Source: Daphnia pulex (Eukaryota; Arthropoda; Branchiopoda; Diplostraca; Daphniidae). From it: a stretch of DNA of 64,000 nt. The stretch lies in assembly GCF_021134715.1 (NCBI RefSeq), contig NC_060020.1, forward strand, positions 4,588,001 to 4,652,000, read 5' to 3'. Below, piece by piece: positions 22,212 to 33,900 of this stretch. The notes beneath the pieces were generated by a model. That model was given only the letters and a program-made list of their open reading frames with translations, ran no database searches and was not told the DNA's origin. Within the stretch, counting starts at the first letter, position 1. Each line of letters opens with the position of its first letter. A program made the translations under genes and the position numbers.

Positions 22212-23013
22212 CTAGGTGAACAAATCGTTAGAATGCATTGTGTTTTCTAATAAACCATCGATAGCAATTATGGGAGGATAAGAATTAGCGTCATTAGTCG
22301 AGCAAAGCGAAGGCTTAATTCGCACCGCAACTGTGCAGAAAATATGATGGTCATCACTTTGATTAACACAAGACCTTCAAGTGAAGCTTTCGCTCGAGGG
22401 AGGGAATTACCCGCAGATACCTCTCGGTAAAAGGGCGGTTGCAATCAGGAAAAGGTTTTTAGACACAATGTCACATATGGATAGAATTAAGGGAATGTTG
22501 AAATAAAAGTTTTGAATTTTCTCCTTGAAATGCATGGAAATCGAAGACTAACTGATTGAAATTCAACTCAGATATTTGCCCAATTAATTAAAAGAGGTTT
22601 TCCCTTAGGATCAAATGAAAATACAATAATAACTGGAAACTTAAAAAATAAATTAGAAAAACTAAAAACATGGCATTGCAATATTTGCTTAAAGAACAAT
22701 TTTCGGAAGCTGATTCGAAAATGAACCCATTCAACCATGTACAAATAATTGCCCGTGTGAAATGAATATTCTAGAAATAAGAGAAGGTTGAAAGAGTAAC
22801 CTGCAGAGTAACCTGCCGACTCCTATTTAAGTAAACGTGACTGCATTTAATTTCAAATAAGTTTTCCCGCAAAACGGGGCAGATCGAATCAACATCAGTC
22901 GTCGAGCAAAATCGATACATTTCATTGCATAAGTCTTCCACAGACATAATGCTATCGCAAATGCACATCTTAGAAGAAAGGAAATGGAAGGGTAAACCAA
23001 AGTCTTATCTTAC

Positions 23014-23110
23014 CTTTGTTTTCGAGGTTTATCCACGAGTATTTTGATTGTGATGTATTGCTTTCACGAGTAGAGAAGGATCACTGGTTGAAACTTTCGA
23101 ATGTCTTTAC
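23014..23110 (-). other. OSGIN: Probable 5' UTR exon of OSGIN
   Basis: The minus strand shows AAAACAAAG followed by the strong donor GTAAGAT at 23013-23007. Joining it to the acceptor at 22212 gives an 800-nt leader intron. The upper boundary (transcription start) is not defined by the sequence; 23110 is a placeholder. The intron itself (22212-23013) holds no gene. Confidence 0.45.
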
Positions 23111-24486
23111 AGTTTTAAAGTGGAAACAGTGCAACAGCAACACACCAAAAACCGGGCAAGTGTGTCTGTGTTAGAAGCCGGTGGAGACTCGTACGAGAGG
23201 GGAGAACATGTGGAGACAGGGGGATCGTGAAGGCGGGACCGTCAGGCTCCTCCCTTAACGAGATAAGTCTTTCTTTTCAAAAAAGAAAAAAAGAGTATGA
23301 AGTGTATACGTTTACGACCGAATGTAGTAACGTAGACTGTGGTTGTAGCTCGTGTGCTGTATTGCCCTTGGCGACTCTGCCGCCTACATTCTTTCATGGA
23401 TCCGATAGCCTGCCAAAACTCCCTTAAAAGGGATCTTTAGTTAATTCTGAGAGCTCGTGGCACCTCAAAAAAACGGGGAAGAATGAACTGTCATGCGCCG
23501 TAAATAGCGTCTGCCTTTACCGCTTTCTGGCTAGAGACATCTGCTGAGTACAGTTCAACCTAAATGCGTCTGAGGATGGCGCATCCGCTCTGCTGTCGTG
23601 GCGGCCGATCACCTGGCGCCGTTTCAGGAAATAAATATTGCAATCTTGGATAAGTTGCGAGCTTGTGTTGACTGGGGTTCACAGTATTGAAAAATGAAGG
23701 ACTAGGGGATATTTTTAGTAAACAACGCTTAGCCTCACAATGAAGTGGATGCAGGGCCAAATTTTGTTGTAAATAAAAAATAACCCAATGGGAAACGTTG
23801 CGACGGGCTGGAGGACAGGTGACGCGGACTGATGCGTGATTGGCTGGTTGTAGTGGCGCCGGCCTTCTAGCCCTCGTTGTCCTGGGCTCGATCGTTAGGG
23901 CTCGTCTAAACATTACCCGCCTCCAAGTACGTCATACGATTAGGACATGTTAATGGCCAGACGACCAGAATAAAAGCGTCGAGTCATGTGGTATCAGCAA
24001 AATGTAAAAATATTGCCAAAACATTCGGTAATATTAGCACATCATTACTCACATCGACGGACATATCCGCGCTGGAAGGACAATCTTTTTAGGACACTTG
24101 AACAATTTTATCCCTTTGAATTTATAAATTCCGAGCGGTTTTCGACTGACCTTGAAAACATTTTTAACATGCGGTGTTCACGTGAGCACATTCTTTTGAG
24201 TTACGAGTGACAGAACAAATCTACATGCCGTCAGAAATACTGTGCGCGAGTTCGTCACGTTCGCGTTATCCTTAAAAAAATCAATTTGACACCGTACTTG
24301 GAGAGTTCTCAATGGCCTATACTAAACAAATTCTTTGCTCTGAAATGAGAGCAGCAAAACGCCGAGTCATTTTTTGCATGAATTGATTAGGCATGCACTA
24401 TAGGATATTAAAATTCCAGAGAAATGAAAATATATATATATATAGTAATACCGACATTAATGAAAATCCATTTACTAGAAACATCC
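23111..24486. other. Intergenic: OSGIN upstream and PNKP 3' flank
   Basis: No gene recognised. The GC-rich piece at 23560-23920 has overlapping random ORFs. A short AT dinucleotide run lies at about 24430-24444. The region should include the OSGIN promoter; only a single near-match to a Maf-type site (TGCTGAGTA, 23542-23550) was noticed. Confidence 0.45.
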
Positions 24487-27265
24487 TTAATCTTCAAGAA
24501 GATACATTTTGTAAAGACGCTCATCTTCGGCAGAACGGAACTTGGGTTGGAAGTTGACACGGACAATTTGACTGAATCCTTCGTCTAAACTTGGTTCCTG
24601 GTACTTTGATCTTGAACGGAGTCAAAGCAAACAATAGAGCTATCTCAGTTTGGAATATTTAGATTTTTAAAAATTACTTGTGTACGTTGAAGATCATTCG
24701 AGAAACAGGGACGTGCTTCGCATCAGTTAGTTCTCGAAACTGCGAGAAAAAAATTCTTTGAATATCGGGCGTGTCGAATGTCACGTAAGAGGATTTTCAT
24801 TGATAAATTTAACTAAGTCAAGGTTTTAGATGGCAAACAGTTCCTGATGATTTTAAGATTTCTCAAGACTTTGCATTTTACGTCGCAATTTGAACAGGCA
24901 AAGTCAATAAAGCTATCTATAAGGATCTCAATTTGTGTACATGCACACTAACGTTATCAATGAAAGGCTGAGAAAGAAGAAGATTGATTCAAAATTTTTC
25001 AATTACCTTGTTGTTATGTAAGGCATGCGTCATGGTGGTGTTCATCACAAAACAGCGGCAAGGTAGCCCTCTAGTTGAAGCCAGTCGAACGAAACGGGAA
25101 CGTGATTCCTTATCCGGGTTGGTATTATCGATCAATACACTCTTACCGGCGTCGAGACATTTTTCTACGGCTGCTGCACATTTCTGCCAAGTGCCTAAGG
25201 AGTCACGGTTGATAACATCATAACTTGACTGAAGCGCGTGTTGTTCTGCGAAATGACTTTTGCCAGATCCCGGAAACCCAACCAGTAGAATGACCTAACG
25301 AAAAATAAGAATCAGTCCAACTGCGAATAACTTTTTTGCTAACATGTGAAGATAACGTGGGAAAAACGGGACTAAAGAATCAGTTACACTTATAACCAAA
25401 AATGATTGACTTTCGTTGCATCTCTTTACCAATTTCAGACTCAATAGAATTGAATAGAAAGAAATCCTTGAGAAAAAAAAAAAAAAGATAATGAAAAAAA
25501 TAGTAAACCAATAAAAATAATATGAAGAACTAGAACCTCCCGGTTCGGTTCCCGAGAACACATTCATCGAATACTTAAGAGGTGACGCAAAAATAGTAAA
25601 TGGAAAAATAAATTGCGCGTCCCAAATCGCTGCCAAAGAAAACTTACAAATATGCACGTGTAGCAGTGTAGCACGAACGTCAAGATGACACACAAGATTA
25701 ATCAATTTCTTAGCTAGAACTTTTAAATAGTCGGCGAAATCATTTAGTCCCTAATGTCAAACAGTAAATATTGACGAAATTCTTACACTTCGAGATTCAA
25801 GAAAGTTAATGGCAAGGTTTATGTTGAGATTTGTAATTAACTTTCCCTCACCCTAAATTAAAGGTGATTTCTTAAAAATGATGTTTTTCAACGGGAATTT
25901 GTTTCATTATTGACTCTATATTGAATACCTTACTTCTTGCTTTTTCTGGAACAGGGGGGCGTCCGAAGGTTCCAAAAGAGGAACTGATGCGTCCACATTA
26001 CGGGGTTCAAAATCTGGTTGTTTATGCGGAACCGATCGGTGTCCCAAGAAAAATTCTTCGGGCGTGTAAAATTTCAAACCGACGTTGATGGCTAAAAGAC
26101 GGTCGACAGACGAATGATCCTTTTTCTTCCCTGGCGCCCATTTGGCCTCGCGCCCAGCTGCATCACCGCAATAAAAAGACGATTCCAGCTCAATTGGGAC
26201 GGAACCGTTTGCCTACAAATAACAGAAAATATTACAGATCCAAATATTAAGATACATCTGATAGTAAATATGTTTTCACTTTATCTGTAAGGTATATCCA
26301 CATTCCGGTAGAGGGTTTCCTGTATTTTCCCGAACCGGATGAGATAAAAACTTGGATTGGAACTCCCAACTTTGAACGGATATCACAGAGTTTCTTTCGA
26401 AAATCTAACGGTTTGAGCTTTCCGTTACTTAATCCGGCTTGGTTAGTGATGAAAACAATTTTAAATCCATCTTCTATTAATTTTTTAAGTTTGCCAGGAA
26501 CCTGACTGAAATTTAGCTTCCAGTCTTGGCAATTTGTTGGAAATACTTTCCCAGATTGAGTTGTGATGATGGTTCCATCCAAATCAAAGGCTGCAATCTA
26601 AATGAATAAAAAGAAATAATTAAACAGTTCGAAAGACTTAAAATATATTTGAATACTTTTGATTTGTGCTGCACTCCATCACTTGTGAATATAATCAGTT
26701 TGCCATTGTCAATCTCCTCCCATGTATCTTCCATTTTCTGCTTTTTTGCCAAGAAACTGGGGTCTTGGACATCTTCTTCAGCAGATGTTGATTTCCTCTT
26801 TGTTGTTATAAAATTATTAAGAGTTGTCTGCTTCCCCACCATTATTTCTTCAGAACTTGATGAGCTTGTTACTGATGACGGGACTTGATTTGGATCTGGA
26901 CTAAATTCCACACGAAATGGAAATTGCTTTTCAAGTAACTCTATAATTTCTCCATGTTTAAGCTGAACAGATTCATCTTTAGCTTTTAGTATTGAGGTTC
27001 CAGCTTTGCAAGCATTGGCTCCAATCAGCTTAACACTCAGCAACCCCTTTTCACAGTCTGCTACCAGCTTGACTGTGAATTGAAAATTGAATGAAATGCA
27101 TCTTGTTTTGAACTTGTTTTGGATTGCAATAGTACCGTGATTTCGAGAAAGTCTCGGATCTTTAATCCTTGTCAAGGGCCCTCTTCCAATCACCAAAGGC
27201 TTACAGTGCTCAATCTGGATGGATACGTAATCCGGATCGCATGACACTATTTTACAAGAAAACAT
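24487..27265 (-). CDS. PNKP: Bifunctional polynucleotide phosphatase/kinase (538 aa, 7 exons)
   Basis: Repairs DNA ends by removing 3'-phosphate and phosphorylating 5'-OH in single- and double-strand break repair. Exons (minus): 27265-27136, 27072-26657, 26597-26280, 26212-25934, 25294-25007, 24739-24678, 24610-24487; all phases agree. The FHA domain spans 1-110 ([18 protein letters not shown]; Arg28, Ser40, Arg41 and His43 are the phosphopeptide-type positions). It binds phosphorylated XRCC1/XRCC4-like partners in known homologues. A basic Lys/Ser linker follows. The phosphatase has the DxDGT nucleophile motif FDLDGT (186-191), then VFITNQAGL and YCGDAAGR. The kinase Walker A is GFPGSGKS (387-394), then [13 protein letters not shown] and LIDNTNPD. 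The end is KMYLLED. Length matches animal PNKP (about 520). Start MFSCK is chosen from FHA alignment; an in-frame ATG at 27370 would add 35 residues. Confidence 0.95.
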
Positions 27266-27600
27266 TAGCACTTGTAGGAAATCTTTTAATGAAAACCGAT
27301 AATGAATGAACAAAATGGAAATTAGTTGACGTTTTAAAATTGGAAGAAAAGACGAAAATGTGCTAACCATTGAAGAAATTGATATTATATCCGTCAGGTG
27401 GCAGTTAAGTAGTTCCTTTCCGACTGACAGATGGCGTTGGGTAGTCGATTTTCAAGAAAAAGCCGGCGCGCGACCCGACCGTTTTCGAAACCTAAATTGA
27501 CGGGAGTGAACGTAAAAATTTCCCGCGATCATTGTAATGTAAATAATTTCCTAACCACAAGTATCACAAGAAACCAAATAAAACAGTGAGAAAAAAGAAA
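27266..27600. promoter_or_regulatory. PNKP 5' flank
   Basis: Contains the in-frame upstream extension to 27370 and a GC-rich stretch (27465-27490, GCCGGCGCGCGACCCG). No TATA box. The CAGATGGCG motif at about 27428 recurs as TAGATGGCG near 7905. This is the last sequence of compact-gene character before the microsatellite-dense region. Confidence 0.4.
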
Positions 27601-28223
27601 AGAGTCGTTAATACAAGCGCGCATATTCTATTTTTTGGGTTTTTTGTATCGCAAAATAAAAAAAGAGAGAACAGGAGAACCCAAATGTATGTATGGATTG
27701 ATGGCGATGAAACGATCGAATGCGACGAGCCCTAGGCCAAAACCATGCAGCAGTCGGGTGGAGAATGTTACTCATCCGACCGCAGACTTGGCGGTGGCGG
27801 TGGGTGTTGGTATCGAACAAATTTTCGTATCGGGCAATCCAGCAATAACTCAAAACATAATGGGAACATCAGCTCTTTGAGTCAGTCCCCCCCCTTCTCG
27901 ACCCACACAGCCCCGAAAAGATCCCCCTACTATACTCTTCTCCCAACATACTACACGCAACACAGACACATGCACGAGTCTTTGGCTGGTTGGCGCTCTT
28001 ATCTTTTTTCTACTTCTTTTTCTTTCCCTTCATTTCCTTTTTTCTATATATATAAATGCTGTGTGTGCCACATTATTATGAATGTGATGGGCCTGGTCGG
28101 ACGAGCCGTTGGAAGACTGCTTTACGACTGTTTCTCTCCTCTTCTTCTTTCTCTCTCTTTTTTTTCCCGTTTTCTCGGCGGGCTGTATAATGGTGAGACG
28201 GCCGACATCGACCGCTGGCAGGG

Positions 28224-28238
28224 CAGCAGCAGCAGCAG
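28224..28238 (+). repeat. (CAG)5 microsatellite
   Basis: Five perfect CAG units. Confidence 0.85.
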
Positions 28239-28833
28239 CGAACGTGCACGTCACATCATCTCTGCCTCCATTTTTATAGCCGTTGCGTTTTCATAATATT
28301 GATGGAGGTGGAAGGAGAGGGGGGGGGGAGAAGGTTTCCCGCACCTTGAGGCACGTTGATGAATTGACCGCGCCCCACTAAACTATCGACCAATAAAACA
28401 AAAATAGGCAAAACACCTGCGCCCAATATCGCTCTCATCCGAACACAAAAAATGTTCCAACTTTCCTCCTGCCATTCTTTTCCTCCTGTCTCGATTAAAC
28501 GTCGGGAAATAAAAATGAAAAAACGAAAATAATTCGACTCAAAATATAAACCCTGCCCTGTATCCATCGTCGTTCGGGTTGTAAAAAAAAACAAACCAAA
28601 TGGCATCAGAGAAGAACAAAAAGCTAACAAAAAACGAAAAAAAGAATTTGATGAATTAAAAAACAAAACAAAAAAACATTTGTAGAAGATGGCGATGAAG
28701 AAGATTTAGAGACGATGGCGCATATTGTTGGAGATGTTGTTCTTAATTGGACGAGACAGAAAAGAAGTGTAGAGGATATGCTGCATCGAGCATTTGAGAA
28801 TCAGCTCTATAAAGTTTGGAGATGGAAAGCTCT

Positions 28834-28862
28834 CCGCCGCCGCCGCCACCGCCGCCGCCGCC
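28834..28862 (+). repeat. (CCG)n microsatellite with one CCA
   Basis: About nine CCG units interrupted once by CCA. It is among the most GC-rich spots in the window. Confidence 0.85.
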
Positions 28863-30366
28863 AGCATGTACTACACTCTCTCTGTGCGAGATGCACGTCC
28901 ATTAGACACTCTGAGACAGACCCATCGAACTGTTGGGACGAATCTCATATTAGATAGGGCGGCTCACGCAGACACAGACACAGTCATAGCGGTCTGACAC
29001 GGAAGGTGTTAATTGAGTTTGGCCCTGCTCATTTGGTCGTCGTTTGGCTAACGAACCAACGGCGGAGAGGCTGAGTCGTATATACACCATACAGAATGAG
29101 ATTGAGAAACACACACAACAGTTTTCTCTCTCCAGTGGTGAACTCTCCTTTCTTCCTTCTTCTTCATCCCCCATCTCTTCATCTTTCCCCCCTCAGTTTC
29201 TTCTCCCGAATATTCTTTATTATGATGATATTTTTGTTTTTCTCCCCTCTCTCACTCTCCAGCTCCAACTCCGGCCCGACCAAGTTGATTAAAAATCCAA
29301 TGACTTATGGATGGGAGCCGGTAGATGTCATGTGGCCCCGTGCGATGCCCAATGATCCTCGAAAGCATCAGCTGCTATTCCGTCGATTTATCGGGCGTTT
29401 ATCGTTCTGATAGCGCCCCACCAACACCACTGGTGTATATACCACCACCACCACCATTCACAGCCGCTCCTGCTGGCTCCTAGCTGCCTTTATTTCTAAT
29501 AGTCAATGCTCGGCTGCTGCCTGTATGGCATTTATATATGCCCCAACCAATTCTTAGCTCTATCTCTTTTTTTCCATTTTTGTTTATTATTGGATATCCC
29601 TAATTCTCTTTTTTTTTCTTTATTTCTCTCTGGCCAGCAGTCTCCCTTCATTTCGTCTTTCCATCAAAATACATCAAGTGAAATTTTCGTCGGGCGTCAT
29701 CGCGCCAGATATTTCCAGCCGATAGACACAAGGAAAGAGAAATTTGTTTTGAGAGAAGAAGTTTTCTGTGGCGAGTTCAATGAGGAGCCTCCGCGTTTCT
29801 ATCCGGCAGTCGTAAAAAGACGTGTGTGTGTGTCTTGTGTGTACGTATAGATATTTATAGATGAAATACGTCGAAATGCAAATTCGGGCGAGAATAAGGA
29901 GAGAGGATGGAAGACTCTTTTTTTGGCCTGTCCCGACAATCATCCCAGAGGCTAAAAGCCCCGGCATTTATTCGTCCAACCGCAATTTCTTGACTTGGAT
30001 GATTATTTCTTTTCAAATAGCAAATAGCCTATACTATATACATACGTACCATCACGCGCATATCTATATGCATATAGGAAAAAAAAAAGAAATAAGAAAT
30101 CCTCCTAGAAAATAAAAGAGGAAAACAATAAATAATATATAAATACATCGGAGAATAATAATAAAAAAAGAAAAAAAACAAGGAGGGAAGAAAGAAAAAG
30201 AACATAAAAAGAACAAGGGAAAAAACAGTTATAAATGAAGCGCGCAGGCCGTACTTTGAATGCTCCTTGATTTATTTACGACTCTTTGGAGGAGAAGCTT
30301 TTTTTTTACTTTTCGGGCAACAGCGGGAGCAGAAGCAGCAGCTCATCATCAACAGAAGCGAAACAA

Positions 30367-30382
30367 CAGCAGCAGCAGCAGC
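30367..30382 (+). repeat. (CAG)5 microsatellite
   Basis: Five units followed by a broader Gln-codon-like CAG/CAA-rich stretch. Confidence 0.85.
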
Positions 30383-30974
30383 AAAGAAGCAGCCCAAACT
30401 AAACAAAAAGGAGAAGCGACTGACCGGTTGATGGCTGCGGTGCGAGTCGAAGAAAAGGTGCGAATAAACTGTCAGCATTCGGTGATTTCCAGCTCGACCG
30501 CAACAACAACAAACGACGACAAAGAGAAAGAAATCAATCCACATTTACGGCGCAAAAGATTTGTCAAGTTGGTTTGATGGACAATTGAGCGCATCATTAG
30601 ATAGAACACATCCGCACAACTGATAAAGCGGTGGGCTCATTCCAAATATGAATAAGGGAGGTGGTGGCGTTATTATATTCCAACACCGTCCAGTTGCTTT
30701 GTCTTTGTCGTTTTTCTTCCCGACCGTCCCAACAGCTCGTCGTTATTTCTCGTGGTCGATTGCGTCTAGTCGCGTGATGACGTGGCGCTGTTTTGAAAGA
30801 AAAAAAAACAAACTTCTTTTTGATTCCTTTTCGCCTTTTACGGTAGTCCCCCCTTTAACACATTGAGAAGCCGAACGCGGGCCAGGCCAGCAGCGAGAGA
30901 TGAAGACAAATAAAAAGGAAGAAAACCTGATTAGCGGTTGGAAATTGTGCGCTAGACAAAGTCTCCCTACAGCG

Positions 30975-30998
30975 CAGAACAGAACAGAACAGAACAGA
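30975..30998 (+). repeat. (CAGAA)n pentanucleotide run
   Basis: Four to five copies of AGAAC, ending in AGACAG. Confidence 0.8.
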
Positions 30999-33900
30999 CA
31001 GAGAGGTGGATCCGTACAATAATTCACAGCGTGACGACCGCTGTCTCTCCATTGGTCTGATTAGCGATCCTGGGCCAAAGCGGAGAGGCAGCAGCGCCGT
31101 GCTCAAGATGATTGTGGAAAACCGAAAGGTAATATGTATAAATACAAGGGCCGGGTAGTATATGTGTGTGTGTCTACACACAGCAGAGAGCGGACGGACC
31201 AGGTGATGATGATGATTAAGAAAAGGCCTCTGGCAGCTAGCTAGCTCAACAGTCGTATATCTAATATGAGGCTGTGTGTGTGGAACAGTTGGGCGAAGGA
31301 GAAAGAATTAAAAGGGGGGCGGCCAGCGAGGAGGGATGTGTCGGGTCCGGGATTTTTCTTTTTCTCTCGGTCGAAATGAAGTCGGGATGTGTTCTCTTTT
31401 TTGAACTAATAAAAGGTAAGAAAAAAAAGGCGCCAGTTTGAAATGTGTTTTTTTAAGAAAGAAAAGCGGACGAGAGGGCCTGTACACAAATTTTTCGGGA
31501 GGGGGCAGGCCGCCATCCGTGAGGAGGGGGGTTCTTCTGCCGTGTGCCGTGCGTCTATGATAGCTTTTTATTTTTTTTTTTCTCTCTCCCGAACAACTCC
31601 AAATGATGAATGCCGGTTAATTATAGAAGCAGAGAAGAGGATAATGCGCCTGTCTTTGCATTTTCTGGCTGTCTACGTCCTGTGTGTAAGAGAGAGAAAG
31701 GCCAAAAGGGGGAGGAGGGATAGGCGAGTGCTGTGCTATACATCGCCTTTTCGGAGAAGAAGAACGGCCGCGGTTGGTTAAATTAAGGCCAAACTTTGTA
31801 GACACCGAAGGATGTGTACAGCGCAGGTGAATTATTATCGCCACGAAGATTGAATTCAATACTACATATCTACGCTAGCGCTAGATATATACAACATGCA
31901 CGAATTTCTCTCTCTCTCTCGCCGTCTATAGCTCCTTTTTGTGTTATATAACTTCCATCTTTCTCATTCGTTTTTTACTTGTTTCTCTCTCTCTCTCTCT
32001 GCTGGCTGTCGCCGGGCACCAAGGCCGACGAGCCCGTAAATAAACGCCTTCCATCAAGCGTTATTAAATGGAAGAAAATTGCTGCCATAAAACGTAACAA
32101 GACTTGTGTGAGGATCAAATGTTAATCAACCTATTCTATTTTCAAGTTTTGCCTTTTTTTTCTTTCTTTTTCTTTTTCGGACTTGAAATGTATTTTCTCA
32201 TTTCCCTATATACTATTTTTATTCCTCTCTTCAGATATATAAAACTTGTTGGTTGATTATGAAGGGAAAACACGAAATGACGCAGAAGGTGAGTGGGAGG
32301 AGGGTGTCGATAAATATCCGTCAAAGTCGCTCGCCGGATTCTTATTCTCTCGCCAGTAGAAAGTTGTACTCCGAGGACGACAGATATATGATTGAAAAAA
32401 ACAAAAAACAAAAGAAAAACCTCCCCAAAAAATCGGCCGAATTTGATGTTCACGAAAGAGAAGAAAAAAAAAGTGCCACCCCGACGTCGTCGTCGGTAAA
32501 ATGTCGACTTGGTTTGAGCGCGCGAGGCAGCGTGAGAGATTTGCGGCTTTCGTGTGCTTTATGAACGACTGCGCGTGATGCGTGAGCGAAAAAAAACAAC
32601 AGAAGAAGAAGAATAAAAAGAGAAACAGCCGAGAGAGAGAGAGATGAGTTTGCGGTTGTGCGTCTACATTATATACATCAAACATGTTCGAACAGACAGA
32701 AGAAAAAATAAATAAACAAAAAAGCAACAACAACAACAAGCGAAAGGAGAAATAATAATCATAATTTCCTGCCGGCTGACGCTAATCAAAACCGCGCGCT
32801 CGCCTTCGGTTGGATTGATTCGAATTCGTTATCTATGACCGTCGTGCCGGAATAATATCTCGCCCACAGTATGTCTATGTATAATGTGCGTGTGTGTGTT
32901 ATTTCTCGCTCGAGTTTTTCATCCCCCCCCCCTTCCACCAAATGTCACATGATAAATCAGTCGGGCTCCGATTCGTAATTTTGAATGGGGGGCGTGTTCG
33001 TTACAAGGATCCATAAGGCGTTCCTCCTCTGGTCGGTAGTATGTTTTCTTCTTGTAACATACGTCTACGCGTATACGTAGGAGTCGTGGTGGTGGTGGCC
33101 TGGCGGCCTGGCGTGGTTTGATTCCATCTTTCTCTTGACTCTAAATTTGTTATTCCTTCACGCGTTATTGCGGTTTCTCATTTTTATTCTTCTGCTTCTT
33201 CTTCTTTGACTCCTCCTTGGTGCGCGCTTCATTGTCGTCTGGCCTCTTCGTGTCGCTCCTCGGCTGCCAACGCGGGTGAAAACAAGCCTTTGATATACAG
33301 CGACAAATTACATGTATAAAAACCCCCAGAGCCGACGATATAGCGAGCGCCGTCCGTGTTCTCTCCTAGCCTCGGTTAAAAGGAAATGTCGGCACCACGA
33401 CGCTTCCTTTCTTTATTGCCCTCCCTCCAGTCTTTTCTTTTTTCTTCTTCGTCGTCTAGGCTCCTGGGATGTTGAAGGAGGAGGAGGTCCTCCGCAATCG
33501 CAATCCATTAGCCTCTTCCTATACAAGAGAAAAGCGGCGGATTGACATTGTTGAATTTGGTTCTTCTTGAAATTGTAATAATAATGGGGAAGAGACGGAG
33601 GTGGGGGTGTCGAGACCGGAAGCGCGATTTCACTGCAACTGTCGCGCGCCGTTCATTAGCAGCGCCAACAGTTGATTACACGGGAGGGGGAGAAAGAAAG
33701 AAGACAGACGCGAGTTAGTCAGCGTGAGAGAGAGAGCCCCAATGAGAAATGAATCCAACAACTTGACTTTATATCTCTCCAGCAGACGAAGCTATAGTCG
33801 TCTATTATATCTCTAAGCCCCCGTCTAATTCAGAAGGAAAAGAGAGTCTCGTTAACTCTCCGCGCGCCTGTGTGTGTTTTGTGTGTTCTATACTATGTAC

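Noticed and set aside
23542..23550. TGCTGAGTA as an antioxidant-response/Maf site for OSGIN
   Set aside because: A single incomplete match about 430 bp from the presumed start is expected by chance; no second site was found.
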